Positions 1-10,299 of a stretch of 64,000 nt of DNA are shown here, piece by piece (the stretch's first letter is position 1; every line of letters begins with the position of its first letter). A program made the position numbers and the translations under genes. Below the pieces are notes generated by a model, which was not told where the DNA came from, ran no database searches, and saw nothing but the letters and a program-made list of their open reading frames with translations. The stretch is from NCBI GenBank assembly GCA_905221605.1, contig CAJNDS010001513.1:266001-330000 (forward strand), written 5' to 3'. Source of the DNA: Symbiodinium natans. Lineage: Eukaryota > Sar > Dinophyceae > Suessiales > Symbiodiniaceae.

Positions 1-118
1 ACCCCTTATATACCCCATACAAATTAAGGGCCCATACACCAGAAACCAGTAAAGGAGGTAAGGGAGCAGGTCAGCATACCAAAGCCCTTCTTCTCAACCT
101 CACCGCATGGGTACCTGG

Positions 119-246
119 AGGTTCATGGTACTTATTAAGCAATCATAACTGTACTTCTAAGTGCACTTATAACCATACTAGGGCACTTAGGGCTTATCAG
201 TGGGTTGTAAGTACAGTTGTAATTGGTTCATAAGTACCAGGAACCT
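119..246. repeat. Long imperfect palindrome (MITE-like)
   Basis: The outer arms pair over about 37 bp (left arm from 120, right arm ending at 246), and the inner arms CTAAGTGCAC and GGGCACTTAG also pair, so nearly the whole element folds into one hairpin. No coding frame is seen. It resembles a non-autonomous foldback element. No second copy was found in the window. Confidence 0.6.
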
Positions 247-431
247 GCAAGTACAATCTTCTGTTCGGTTGTTGAAAGCAACAGAGCCCCTTGTAGGCAG
301 CTCCAACGAACCCAAGGCCCCCTTGACCCTTGAAGCCTATACTTCAACACCCCCAAACCCCAGCCTGCACAGCTCAGCGTTTAGGGTCTGGGGTCTGGGG
401 TCTAGGGTCCCTAAACCCTAAGGCCCTAGAC

Positions 432-3400
432 CTTTCTTCCCAGCCGAAGCTCCAAACGCCGCGAACGCCAAACCCGAAGTGAAAGGCGAGGGCATACCCG
501 GTCGGAAGCATCAGGCCATAGTAGCTCAACAGATAGACGACCTGACAAGGCGGGGGGAGGGGGGGGGAGGGGAGGCCACAGTAGCTCAACAGATAAACGA
601 CCTGACATGGGGAGGGGGAGCTTAGGATTCTCAGCGGGCACATTCGTAGTAAAATTATGGAATTAGGGACCCCAAAACCCAGCTAGTATAATTCCGGTAC
701 GCAACCCACAGTAGTACTACAAATGGATCCTCTGGGATTGAAACGGAAACCAAAAATGTCGAACCCAGAGTGGCCACCAACTAATCCGAATGCGATCAAC
801 TCCTGCAGGGTTTAAGGTTTAGGGTGTAGGGTTTAGGGCTCAGGGCTTTCGGAACAGAAGGGCTCATCCCTTCTCTGCTGCAAAAAGCATGCTACTTCTG
901 CGTGCCCCGACATCAATGTGTCTTCAGGGCTTAGGCTTATAGGGACTAGGGACACTATAAGCTACATCTAAACCCGAGAAACCCCCCCAAACCCGAACTA
1001 CCCCCCATGTGGCAGAGGCACGCTTCCTGCTGCCATCTTCCCCATGCCACGTAGGGCGCCAGACATGATGTGCTGCGTGGTGTCCGGGAGGCCGGCCTTG
1101 TAAAAAGATTGCTGCCGCGCAAGAAAAAAACTCTAAGTGTTTCGGGGTTATTAGGGTTTACGAGGTTTACGGGGTTTTACGGGGTTTGTAGGGCTTGTAG
1201 GGCTTATAGGGGTTTTATAGGGCTTATCGGAGGGTTTATAGGGTTTAGACCGCTAGGGCTTTGGGTTTTTGCAGGGTTCAGTACTTTCTCATAGATCCAC
1301 AATTCCTTCAGTCGCAAAGACAAGGCTGCTATGACGAGTTTGGAAAGAATCGACATGCTATTTGACGCCGTTCCTCTTGACTGCAAAAAAACAAGTTGAC
1401 TGGAAATCTACATGGACAACTGACGCCATCATACTTCTTGGGTGCATTGTATAGATGTCTCTCAGTGGTGTCAAAAGTGCCTGTTCGATGGGTTTGGAAA
1501 GGATGCTTCGAAAGCCAGCTCAGCCGCAAAAAGCCCTCATGCTGTCAACCCTCCATCCTGGAGTTGTGGGCACATGGTTGAGGGTCTAGCGCTTTATGGG
1601 GTATAGGGCTCTATATCGGATTGCTTTTTCGGGGACGTTTAAGACTTCAGGGGCTGGTGAGGCCCAAATTACGTTGAGGGCTATGGTTGTCTGTCAGGCG
1701 CGAAGGCAAAGATCACCAGCAGGCTCTGCATCAGTATCGACACCTCACGTCGGGGACGTGATTCGAACCCCTCCTCCAAGTTGCATGCCTCGAAGCCCTG
1801 ACAATACTCAAGTTAGATCCAAAAGGCATATCTGAACCCGAAGCTGTGTTCCCCTAATAAAGGCCAGAGCAGGGTTTGTAAGGCTAACACGGCAACCCAA
1901 ACCACCCAACATGAAGCAGTTTTCCCAACCGTCCAGGTCTTGCACCTAAGAATGCTTCTCCGGCACATGGGGCACGACTACTTTGTGGTTGAAGGCAAAG
2001 TTTCCGGTTCCGGGGATAGCTCTTTGGTCTTGAAGGGTGAAGGGGTTTCGGGCTTGGGGTTTACAATCTGGGAGCTCCACGACTTCTGCAAGGTCTTGCG
2101 AGGTTGGAGTTGTTCCGAATGTTTGGGCCGACCTATATGTCCTCGTGTTGCAAGTGTTAGAGATTACCTTGAAAGCCCAAGAACCTACCTTCTCAGAAGC
2201 CAAGGCGCTCCCGGTTAGACCCAAACCCCCAAACCCCAAACCCCAAACCCCAAACCCCAAACCCCAAACCCCAAACCCTAACCTTAAACCTTAAACCCTA
2301 AACCCTAAACCCTAAACCCGAAACCTTCAAGGAAGGCTTTATGGCAGATCGCGTTGTAAAGTCCTCAGCCCCCCTTCGTCCCCTCAACCCGAAAAGGCCT
2401 CTCCAGGCCGCACGTACATCGACGCCACAGCATGGTTCCCACACCTCGCAACGCGCAGGTAGGGCTCTAGCTTGGGCTTTGGGCTTTGGGCTTTGGGGCT
2501 TTGGGCTTTGGGCTTTGGGGCTTTGGACTTTGGGCTTTGGGCTTTGGTCTTTGGGCTTTGGGCTTTGGGCTTTGGGATTTGGGCTCTGGGCTTTGGGCTT
2601 TGGGCTTTGGGTTTTGGGTTTTGGGCTTTGGGTTTTGGGTTTTGGGACCACATGAACCCTAGAAGGGCTGATGCTTCATGCACCGCATTAGGGGCTAAAG
2701 TAGTATGGGGTGTGTGACCCCAATTTCGGTCCCCAAGGTAGAGGGCTTTGTAGGGCCCTTTTGTGGCTTCATAGGGGCTTCGGGCTGCTTAGGGTTTAGG
2801 GTTTAGGGTTTAGGGTTTAGGGTTTAGGGTTTCGGGTTTAGGGTTTCGGGTTTAGGGTTTAGGGTTACGGTGGAAGCTAAGTCCCTGAACCCAAGAGCGG
2901 CTTCGACGCGCCGAAGTCAGTGGTGCAGAGAGGGGTCACGAGGCTCGAAGGGTTTAGGGTCTAGGGTCTAGGGTTTAGGGTTTAGGGTCTCTAGGGTCTA
3001 GGGTTTAGGTTATTCGTGGGTCGGGTCCTTGTCGGCTGGATCATCGAGTGCCAAGGGGGTCTAGGGATTTGGGGTCGGAACAGGTCTTAAAGGGTTTAGG
3101 GTTGGGATGTTCCGCCTTACACTAGCAGCCCTCTATGGGGATGATAGAATATCTCGGCGAGAATCCCTGTTCAGGACTGTTAGAAAAAGGGGAACCTCCC
3201 AAGGTTTAGGGTTGAAGGGCCCTTGAATGGGCTTGGCGTTGAAGGGGTTTGAGGGTGTCGAGTTGCGCGCTGAGGGCTTGGAGGATTCAGAACTTGAGGA
3301 TATCTATGGCTAGCCAAGGCGCAACACTCCAAGCGCAATCGTCAGCCAAACCAGGAGGTTGCAGAAGATGCAGGCCTTCACGTAGCGACGAGCGTCTGTA

Positions 3401-4979
3401 GGCCTGCACAGATCTGGCAACAGTGGGGAGTGAACCCTTGAACCCTAAGCCTTCTAAACCTTGGGATGCTCTCCCATTTTTCTAACCGTCCTGAACAAGT
3501 AAAATCCCTATTAAGGCCTGTTAGCATAAGGGTGAACATCCCAACCTAAACCCTACAATGGGCCTTTTTCGACCCACATTAACCCCCAAACCCTAACAGC
3601 CCTCCACCTAAATCCGAAACCCTAAAACCTATACCCTAAACCCTATATAAACCCTGAACCCTAAGTCCTAAACTCAAGGATGTAGTTTCAAGCCTCGGGG
3701 GCTTGGGGGGTCAAGGGTTCGGAAAGCTCTCCCACTCCGACTCTCACAACTGCCTCGGGGGCCGCCTGAATCTCGAAAATCGGGGTCATATAGACCCTCT
3801 ACTAGAATCCCTAGTAAGGTATTGTGAACCCTAAACCCTAAACTTGCCCTAAACCCAAAACCCTAAACCCTCAAACCTAATAGGGTTTCATTCGGTCCCC
3901 CTAAGGGTTGTCGCCTGTTGGCCCCGAGCATCTTCCCGATCAGCGCGGCCGCTGCGGAGGAGATGCCCATGGCCGGCATGAAGCTCAGCCCGATGAACCT
4001 TGCTAGGGTTTAGGGTTTAGGGTTTAGGGTTTAGGGTTCTGGGTTTAGGGTTTAGGGTTCAGGGTTTGTAGGAGTGTTGGGGTTTGGGATTTAGGGGTTT
4101 TGGGTCTTGGGGTTAGGGCTTGCTTTGGGATTATTTTATTCTTTTTTTTTTTTTTTTTGGGGGGGGGGGGGGTGGATACCGGACTTGGAGTTCCGGTATG
4201 TTTGTGGTCTTTTTTCATGGTTATGAATTTGCGCGGGGTTCTGCAACATGTGGGATGTGAGGCATGGTGCAACTGTACTTATTGCTGATCGGGCTTATGG
4301 CCACGCACGGGGACGAAACAAAAACACCAAACCCAGAACCCGAAAAACCAAGCCCCCCCAAGCGCCTAAACACCCTACACCTCGGTCGAGCAAGGGGGCT
4401 GGTTCGCAGCCACGTGCGCGGCGAGGGGCACCGTGCCCAAGAAGCCCACCAACAGGGCGTTGATCTCCCAGAACCACCACTCGCTGCTCATCTGCAGCAC
4501 GCAAGGCAGCGCCACCTTGAGATACTTCCCCCATTCTTGAAAGGTTCCCTTGCCGGGGAAAAATACATCTCGGCGTGTCATACCCAACTTTGGGGCGATT
4601 TTCATGACGTAGAGGCTGATAAGGAACCACTGCGTGGTCCAGGTCATTGCGTTTGCGTAGCCTGCCCCCGTGTTGCCCAGGCCCATCTTCGCCACGAAGA
4701 TGGTGCACCACACCACGTGCAAAAGCGAGGTGAAGATGTTGATGATCAGCGGCGGAGTCGTGATGCACTGGTTCTGCAAGAACTTGGCCAGAGCCTGAGC
4801 AAATAAGGCAAGACAGCTGCAAAGTCCCTAAACTCCGTAAACCCTGCCCGGCCTGGTATTGGAAGAGGCAGAAGAGTGCTGGGGCGGTGGCGCGGTTGTA
4901 GTGCGACGCAAGCATCGAGACCTGCTGCGCTTTGCTGGTTAGGGTTTAGGGTCTAGGGATACACATGAACACACAGACA

Positions 4980-5023
<44 letters not shown>

Positions 5024-8000
5024 TAAATGAGTATCATAACAATGCTTTTACACAATTCTACACTTCTACATAATTGTATGTGGTGGTTGCTCTAAATTCG
5101 GGTCCCTTTTAGGGATAACAAGGCGGCCCCTCTTAGTTAGGGTACCCAAAAGAAGGCACCACTATTTTGAGAAACTTACCATAGAATGGTAGGCTTCCAG
5201 GCTTCTAAGATGCAAAAGGGTGTGGAGGCCTCAACCGAGAGGGCCTCTGTTCGCAGCGCAGGAGACTGCCATGTTTTTCACGGGCTTTTGATCGGGTTCA
5301 GGGTTTAGGGTTTGAGGTTTAGGGTTTAGGGTTTAGGGTTTAGGGTTTAGGGTTTAGGGCAAAGTTAGGCCATGCCGCGTTCGAAAGCCCCAAAACCCGA
5401 ACCCTGATCCCCAGACAGCACCCGAACACCTACCAGTGTGTAGGGTTTAGGGTTCGACCCTAAACCCTAAACCCTAAACCCTAAATCCTAAACCCCCAAA
5501 CCCCCAAACCCAAGAACCCCAACACTCCAAACCCCTACCGATCCGGAACCCCTCAAGCCATGGACAAATCCAGATAAACATGCTGGATCTTAACTTTTTG
5601 CATAGGGCATTAGCAACCAAGGGCTCCTAGAACAGGAGGCTGATAAACCCTAAACCCTAAACCCGAAACCCTGAACTAAACCCTAAACCCGAAACCCTAA
5701 ACACTAAACCCTAAACCCTAAACCCTAAATCGGCTCAAACCCTAAACCCAAAAGCAGGGGAGGGGACGAGGCCCCTAAACCCTAAACCCTAAACCCTAAA
5801 CCCTAAACCCTAAACCCTAAACCCTAAACCCTAAACCCTAAACCCTAAACCCTAAACCCTAAACCTTGGGGAATCGTTCAAGACTGGGGCCAGCCTCGGC
5901 TCCTTGACCAAGGCTCAGCAGCAGCCGCTCCGAGGAGAGGAGGGTGGGGATGATCCACCTGCTTTGGGTTCAGGGTTTAGGGTTTAGGGTTTAGGGTTTA
6001 GGGTTTAGGGTTTAGGGTTTAGGGTTTAGGGTTTAGGGTTTAGGGTTTAGGGTTTAGGGTTTAGGGTTTAGGGTTTAGGGTTACCCTAGACCCGCACCCT
6101 GTAAGCCCTAAATAAACCCCTAAGCCCTACAAACCCTAAAGCCCGATTAAAACTGCAAAACCCTAATAGAAACCCTTTTCCTTTTGCGCCGGGCCACACA
6201 AGCTGGAGGGTGGCAATGAAGCGGCCGCGCTGGAAGTGAGCGCAAGCGACCTCCTGCCCAAGAGTTTAAGATTCTGGGGCCCTAAAAACGCTTTGGGGCT
6301 CCTAGCCTAGGGTCCCTAAACCCTAAACCCTAAACCCTAAACCCTAAACCTTTGGGGGGGGGGGGGGGGGTAAAGGTGGACGTGGGTTTTGGGGGAGAAA
6401 GGCGTAGCAAGGAAGCTCATGGTGCCTGAAGCCCGAAACCCTAAACCCTAAACCCCAAACCCGAAACCCTAAACCCGAAACCCTGAAACCCTAAACCCTA
6501 AACCCCAAACCCTAACCCCAAACCCGACACCCTAAACCCTAAACCCTAAACCCGACACCCGAATCTCTTGCAGTTCATAGGCCTGGTTCCCGGCGCCATA
6601 AGCCTGGCTAACAAAGGAGTCCTGAGCAGTCAATGCATTTATGGAGGTAAGGTTCAGGGTTTAGGGTGTAGGGTTTAGGGTTTAGGGTTGTAGGGTTTCG
6701 GGTTTCAGGGTTTAGGGTTAAGGCTAACAAAGGAGTCCTCAGCAGTCTATGCATGTATAGAGTCGATGTAAACCCTGAACCCTAAAGCCTGAACCCTTAT
6801 TAAGCCTCAACCCTTAACCCTTAACCCTTAACCCTAAACCCAAAACCCTAAACCCTAAACCCTAAACCCTCCGAATAGTAGCCAAGAGTCCAAGGCAGCC
6901 AGGATACCCCAGCCAATGCTGAGACCCAGGCCTAGGCATCCAGGAGGCAGCGTACTCAGGGTTTATGGGGCTTAGGGTGTTAGGGTCTTAGGGTTTTTTG
7001 GGCTTTAGGGGTTAGGGTTTCGGGTGTAGGACTTCAGGGTTTAGGGTTTAGGGGTTGACTGTTTGGGAAGTAGAGCTTCCGCAGGGTTCAGGGCTAGAGC
7101 TTAGTCAGAGGGCTTAGAGGATTTAGAATCTTGGGCGGTTGGTCTTGGGATTCAGGGTTTAGGGTTTAGGTCTAGGGTCTAGGGTGTAGGGTGTAGGGTT
7201 TAGGGTTTAGGGTTTAGGGTTTAGGGTTCAGGGTTCAGGGTTTAGGGTTTAGATGAATGTCAGAGGAATCCTTGCCGGTTCTTGCAAACAGCACCAAAGC
7301 TCCTGCACATCCCCCTCACCGTCCTGTCACTGTGTCAGCGCGGCTACCCCATCCCAAGTGGAGGTACGTACAGTATCCATGCAGGAAGTAGCCATGAACG
7401 TGTGACTGTATTTGCCCCTTTCCTTCTCATTCAACTGGCTTATAGGGTCTACATGGGTAGCTGTTCTCCAAACTAGGTTGCCTTTGGGGTCCCTATACAT
7501 TATGGAACCTTTTTTAGAATAAGGACCCCACATGTACTGTAACTTGGAAGTGAGTTGAACCGAGGGGCAGTTCTGCATCATGTTACCCAGGCCGACTGCA
7601 GCCAACGAAGCCGCGCTACTGGTCTTTCCGAGCCTAAGGGAGTGATCCGATATGCAGGGCATGGGAGACCGAAGTGGTCCTGGGGATGTTAGGGTTTAGG
7701 GTGTAGTGTGTGGGGGGGGGGGGGGGTTCGGTTTGAATTCTCTGAGTCTGGTAACTCCATTTTATTTCAAGGTACTCTTACTGCTTCTTCTGGAACCCAA
7801 CAGGTGAAGGGAAGGGCGTGTACCCGAACAGAACCCCGAGCTCGACCCCCCAAACAATATGCTCCCCCACAAACCACAAGCCCGCGAAAAAGCCAGTACG
7901 TCCAAAGGCTAAATGCAATAAACAGCTCATAAACCCTGAAGAGTAAAAGCCATAAAGGCCAAGAATCTGCGAAAGCTCCATAAGCCCTACAAACCCTGTA

Positions 8001-8430
8001 AACCCTACATATGAGCCCTGTAAACCCTCTGATCCTTGTCAGGCCCCATAAACCCAAAAAAAACCTAGAAGCCCCATTCACCCCATTAACCCAACTAACA
8101 GCCCAATAACTACTCCGCAAGAAGCCCTATGCAACAGCCAGCATGGGCTACTGTACCCTAAACCCTAAACCCTAAACCCTAAACCCTAAACCCTAAACCC
8201 TAAACCCTAAACCCTAAACCCTATCACCCCCTTAGCAAGGGCCCTTTACTTAGAGTTGCTTCTTGTGGATTCTAGGGCCTCATAGGTTCATCCTGCCGGA
8301 CACTGGGGTCGCTGCCAGATGACGTTGATCTGCTCGTTGGCCCTAAGATGCAACGAGTCCGCAAGCTTTCGGGGCTGTTTACTTTGATGCTTATATGAAT
8401 GCCTACATATATATATATATATATAATGTG

Positions 8431-8462
<32 letters not shown>

Positions 8463-8972
8463 TATTTGTTTTTGTCTACTTATGAAAATTATTAGGTCCG
8501 AGGGTCCATAAATCCGTTGTCAGACATTTGCTCACAGTATTCTCGTGCATCGCCCTGGCCAGGATTCCAAAATCCAATATGCCAAAACTTTTTTTTCAGC
8601 CCAGGATTCTCAAATTCCCAAAATCAAAAATATTCCAACAGTCCAAAAACTCACACGCACACGCATTTCTTATTTAAGCTACCTCCGAACCACCAAAATG
8701 GTGGATCCATGGGGGGGGATCGGGTAGCGAATATATATATATATATATATACGCGTTTCGCCGTTGCGCATCCGCGAATTCCGGGCCTTAAATATGCAGA
8801 GGTCCTCAAGGCTTCCCCTTGAACTCCGCCTCCTGCAGATCCGAACTCCGTAACCATGAAACACGAAATCCCAACCCCCACACGCTCTGAGTCCAAACAC
8901 TAAACCCCAACGCTTAGGCTCCCACAGCAGAAGGAGATTGGAACCGATGTTGGGCATGGCCACCAACATCAC
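432..8972 (-). CDS. MATE-family multidrug/toxin extrusion transporter, about 15 exons, 5' and 3' ends missing
   Basis: Membrane antiporter of the MATE family, which exports organic cations or drugs in exchange for H+ or Na+. Proposed exons in transcription order: 8920-8972, 8313-8342, 7569-7633, 6891-6931, 6568-6621, 6195-6253, 5895-5958, 4853-4921, 4400-4794, 3915-3998, 3326-3403, 2891-2943, 2450-2466, 1022-1111, 432-541. Joined, they stay in frame for about 400 residues and follow MATE order: VAMPNIGSN (TM1), GLGNMMQN, ALDSFVSQAYGAGNQ, LLLSLGQGAE, LFQYQALAKFLQNQ, LPCVLQMSSEWWFWE, LAAHVAANQFIGLSF, IGKMLGANRPTDARR, LPDTTQHIMSGALRGMG, and YYGLMLPTGYALAF with GVRGVW. MATE proteins are usually 450-550 aa, so the N-terminus and the last residues are not found. 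Most proposed introns are GC-AG, two are GA-AG and three GT-AG; nearly all contain TTTAGGG DNA. The family call is strong. Single splice sites are inference; the 30-nt and 17-nt exons are weakest. Confidence 0.88.
514..610. repeat. 37-bp direct repeat at the 3' splice site of the last MATE exon seen
   Basis: Positions 514-550 and 574-610 are about 90% identical and 60 bp apart, separated by a G-rich tract (a polypyrimidine tract on the coding strand). Each copy contains GTCAG followed by the codons VVYLLSY. There are therefore two tandem 3' splice sites, exactly 20 codons apart and in the same frame. Confidence 0.8.
2472..2645 (+). repeat. (CTTTGGG)n variant array
   Basis: About 24 units of the heptamer CTTTGGG and near relatives, a TTTAGGG variant with A changed to T and C. 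It is locally uniform and lies in a proposed MATE intron. The long reading frames here on both strands are repeat shadows. Confidence 0.75.
2789..2868 (+). repeat. TTTAGGG array
   Basis: About eleven heptamers with two TTTCGGG variants, inside the MATE intron between the exons at 2450-2466 and 2891-2943. Confidence 0.85.
3102..3202. mobile_element. MITE family A, copy 1
   Basis: It starts TTGGGATGTTC and ends GGAACCTCCCAA. An inner arm CTTACACTAGCAG pairs with CTGTTAG. It lies within a MATE intron. Family A copies share TTGGGATGTTC ends and a core like CCCTTATACTAACAGT. Confidence 0.55.
3461..3544. mobile_element. MITE family A, copy 2
   Basis: 84 bp with ends TTGGGATG and GAACATCCCAA and the core CTGTTAGCATAAGGG, 60 bp upstream (in transcription) of the MATE exon at 3326-3403. 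Confidence 0.6.
4142..4173 (+). repeat. T-run followed directly by G-run
   Basis: About 17 T then about 14 G, in the MATE intron 3999-4399. The same T-then-G arrangement recurs near 11,483 and 63,163. Confidence 0.8.
4400..4794 (-). CDS. MATE transporter, largest exon (131 codons)
   Basis: This exon covers the middle of the transporter, roughly TM4 to the start of TM8. It begins with ALAKFLQNQ, which completes the conserved LQNQ motif, runs through VALPCVLQMSSEWWFWEI, the hallmark start of the second MATE half, and ends at HVAANQ. The upstream intron (4795-4852) is only 58 nt, GC-AG, and carries TTTAGGG; the pentamer CAGGC occurs at both of its borders. The downstream intron (3999-4399) holds a T-run/G-run tract and telomeric repeats. 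An in-frame stop soon after HVAANQ rules out simple read-through, so splicing is needed to reach the next exon at 3915-3998. Confidence 0.88.
4980..5022. repeat. AT microsatellite with GA tail
   Basis: Alternating TA dinucleotides followed by GAGAGAGA, within a MATE intron. Confidence 0.8.
5085..5180. mobile_element. MITE family B, copy 1
   Basis: Left arm GGTTGCTCTAAATTCGGGTC, right arm ending GAGAAACTTACC. Family B copies share arms like AGTTCTCTAAATTAGGGTCC and an inner GGGTACC. It is intronic in the MATE gene. Confidence 0.5.
5445..5500. repeat. Head-to-head telomeric junction
   Basis: TTTAGGG repeats running right meet CCCTAAA repeats at a palindrome, TTTAGGGTTCGACCCTAAA, as in a telomere foldback or inverted insertion. 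Confidence 0.65.
5774..5865 (-). repeat. CCCTAAA array
   Basis: Thirteen near-perfect heptamers ending 30 bp before the MATE exon at 5895-5958. Confidence 0.9.
5968..6083 (+). repeat. TTTAGGG array
   Basis: Sixteen nearly perfect heptamers starting ten bases from the same MATE exon on its other side, and in the opposite orientation to the array at 5774. The 64-nt exon is thus sandwiched between opposed telomeric blocks. Confidence 0.9.
6354..6371 (+). repeat. Poly-G run
   Basis: About 17 consecutive G immediately after a CCCTAAA block, in a MATE intron. Confidence 0.85.
6605..6769. repeat. Duplicated exon edge flanking telomeric DNA
   Basis: GGCTAACAAAGGAGTCCT and the next 25 or so bases occur at about 6605-6648 and again at 6722-6765 with a few differences. 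The first copy spans the 3' splice site and first 16 nt of the MATE exon 6568-6621. The stretch between the copies is almost entirely TTTAGGG variants. Confidence 0.75.
7458..7550. mobile_element. MITE family B-like, diverged copy
   Basis: It begins GTAGCTGTTCTCCAAACTAG and contains GGGGTCCCTATA and AAGGACCCC, so it resembles family B, but its ends pair poorly. It lies just downstream (in transcription) of the MATE exon 7569-7633. Confidence 0.35.
7712..7727 (+). repeat. Poly-G run
   Basis: About 15 G after a degenerate TTTAGGG stretch, in a MATE intron. Confidence 0.8.
8154..8222 (-). repeat. CCCTAAA array
   Basis: Nine to ten perfect heptamers in the proposed intron between the MATE exons at 8313-8342 and 7569-7633. 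Confidence 0.9.
8404..8467. repeat. AT microsatellite
   Basis: Interrupted TA repeats, in a proposed MATE intron. Confidence 0.85.
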
Positions 8973-9139
8973 CTCGGGGGCATTAGGGGTGCATAGGGGA
9001 TTTGGGGTGTAAACGGTATTTCTTGTTTTTTTTTTGCGCTTAGAGTGTGGGGGTATTGGGCTTCTAGGGCTTAGGGGCCAACAACCTGCCACTTCTGAGC
9101 CGAGGGATTTCTGAGACTGTGAGACAAGCAGAAGAAGCA

Positions 9140-9850
9140 TCCTTTATGGAGGCTGGGTCAAGGAGGAGACCCCTTGTCAGAGCCGCTAGTTGTTAAACTC
9201 TGCGCGAACATCTGACCCTAAACCCTGAACCCCAATGGCTGACGAGTGAAGTTGCGCATCGCGAGGCAGCGTTTTTGAAGACATCGGTGGAAGTACCGAC
9301 TTACCACCTCTAAGACCAGCAGCCCTCGCACCACATCGGCTCCTCAGCTCCAACACCCCCCAAAATGGCCCAATATGGTGCTGTTTCAGGGTTTAGGGTT
9401 TAGGGTCTAGCGGAAAGGTTCGAAGACGGGTTCACAAGGAAGATCTGAGGGTTGCGTAGTAAAGGCCCCACCTAGACCTCAGAGAGTCTTGCGCCGCGCC
9501 TGCTTCGTGAGCTGCACCCAGCCTGTGGCAACATCTCCTGCTTGCCAGGTACCCAAACACAGCGTATATACGATATATACCTCTACATACCCCTACAAAC
9601 TCTAGATACCCTAAAAACCCGATATACCCTTAGATAACCCTATGTACCCTAAATACCCCGTATACAAAAAACCGTACACTATAAACTCGAAACCCGAAGC
9701 TGTCTGAGTCCTCAGGGGCAGGGCTTTGGGCGGTTTCGGGTTGAAGTTTAGCGTTTAGGGTTTAGGGTTTAGGGTGGTCCAGCTACAGCGTCCACCGCAT
9801 AGTTGACCCGAGTTCAGGCGCAGGTGAAGACATAGCATACAGGGTTGGGC
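9140..9850. other. Region upstream of the first MATE exon found; MATE N-terminus not located
   Basis: Unique islands at about 9230-9390, 9420-9560 and 9770-9850 between short telomeric blocks. On the minus strand a frame near 9318-9375 stays open up to a consensus-like donor GTAAGTCGG. On the plus strand 9486-9550 is open up to CAG|GTACC. None has a recognisable family, and the MATE N-terminus is poorly conserved, so no assignment is made. Confidence 0.3.
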
Positions 9851-9955
9851 CTAAACCCTAAACCCTAAACCCTAAACCCTAAACCCTAAACCCTAAACCC
9901 TAAACCCTAAACCCTAAACCCTAAACCCTAAACCCTAAACCCTAAACCCTAAACC
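9851..9955 (-). repeat. CCCTAAA array
   Basis: Fifteen perfect heptamers. Confidence 0.92.
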
Positions 9956-10088
9956 CCTCGCACCGAAGCTCTGAACCCGAAAGTCTACTAAACCCTCAAC
10001 TCCCTCAACTTTTGGGGATCAGGCTTGTAGCGTACTTGGAGGGCGTTTGGAGCTTCTGACTCCCTAAGCCCTGAAATCCCCCCAGCCC

Positions 10089-10167
10089 TTTAGGGTTTAG
10101 GGTTTAGGGTTTAGGGTTTAGGGTTTAGGGTTTAGGGTTTAGGGTTTAGGGTTTAGGGTTTAGGGTT
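10089..10167 (+). repeat. TTTAGGG array
   Basis: Eleven perfect heptamers, opposite in orientation to the array ending 130 bp earlier. Confidence 0.92.
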
Positions 10168-10299
10168 TAATCTCCGAAGCTGTCCTGCCGCCTCTTGCGC
10201 TGGTGCTGCGGCCTCTTGAGTCTTTGGGAGCCCCGTACCGTTTGGGAGCACGTATGCGGGTTATGCATGGGCTTGTTACATGTGCTCGGTTGTATATAC

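Noticed and set aside
1735-1800. Possible tRNA (a GGTTCGAATC T-loop on the minus strand)
   Set aside because: The flanking T-stem does not pair and no acceptor, D or anticodon arm can be drawn.
2298-2717. Long Lys/Pro/Gln/Ser and Gly/Leu/Trp frames on both strands
   Set aside because: They are translations of (CTTTGGG)n repeats. Heptamers stay open over long distances without coding.
7250-7340. Minus-strand frame QELWCCLQEPARIPLTF as the MATE N-terminus
   Set aside because: It lies between two internal MATE exons and is downstream of the TM1 exons in transcription, so it cannot be the N-terminus.
8651-9140. 153-aa minus-strand protein as a single-exon gene
   Set aside because: Only the 8920-8972 part (EVMLVAMPNIGSNLLLLW) resembles a family, MATE TM1. 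The rest translates an AT microsatellite and telomeric DNA.
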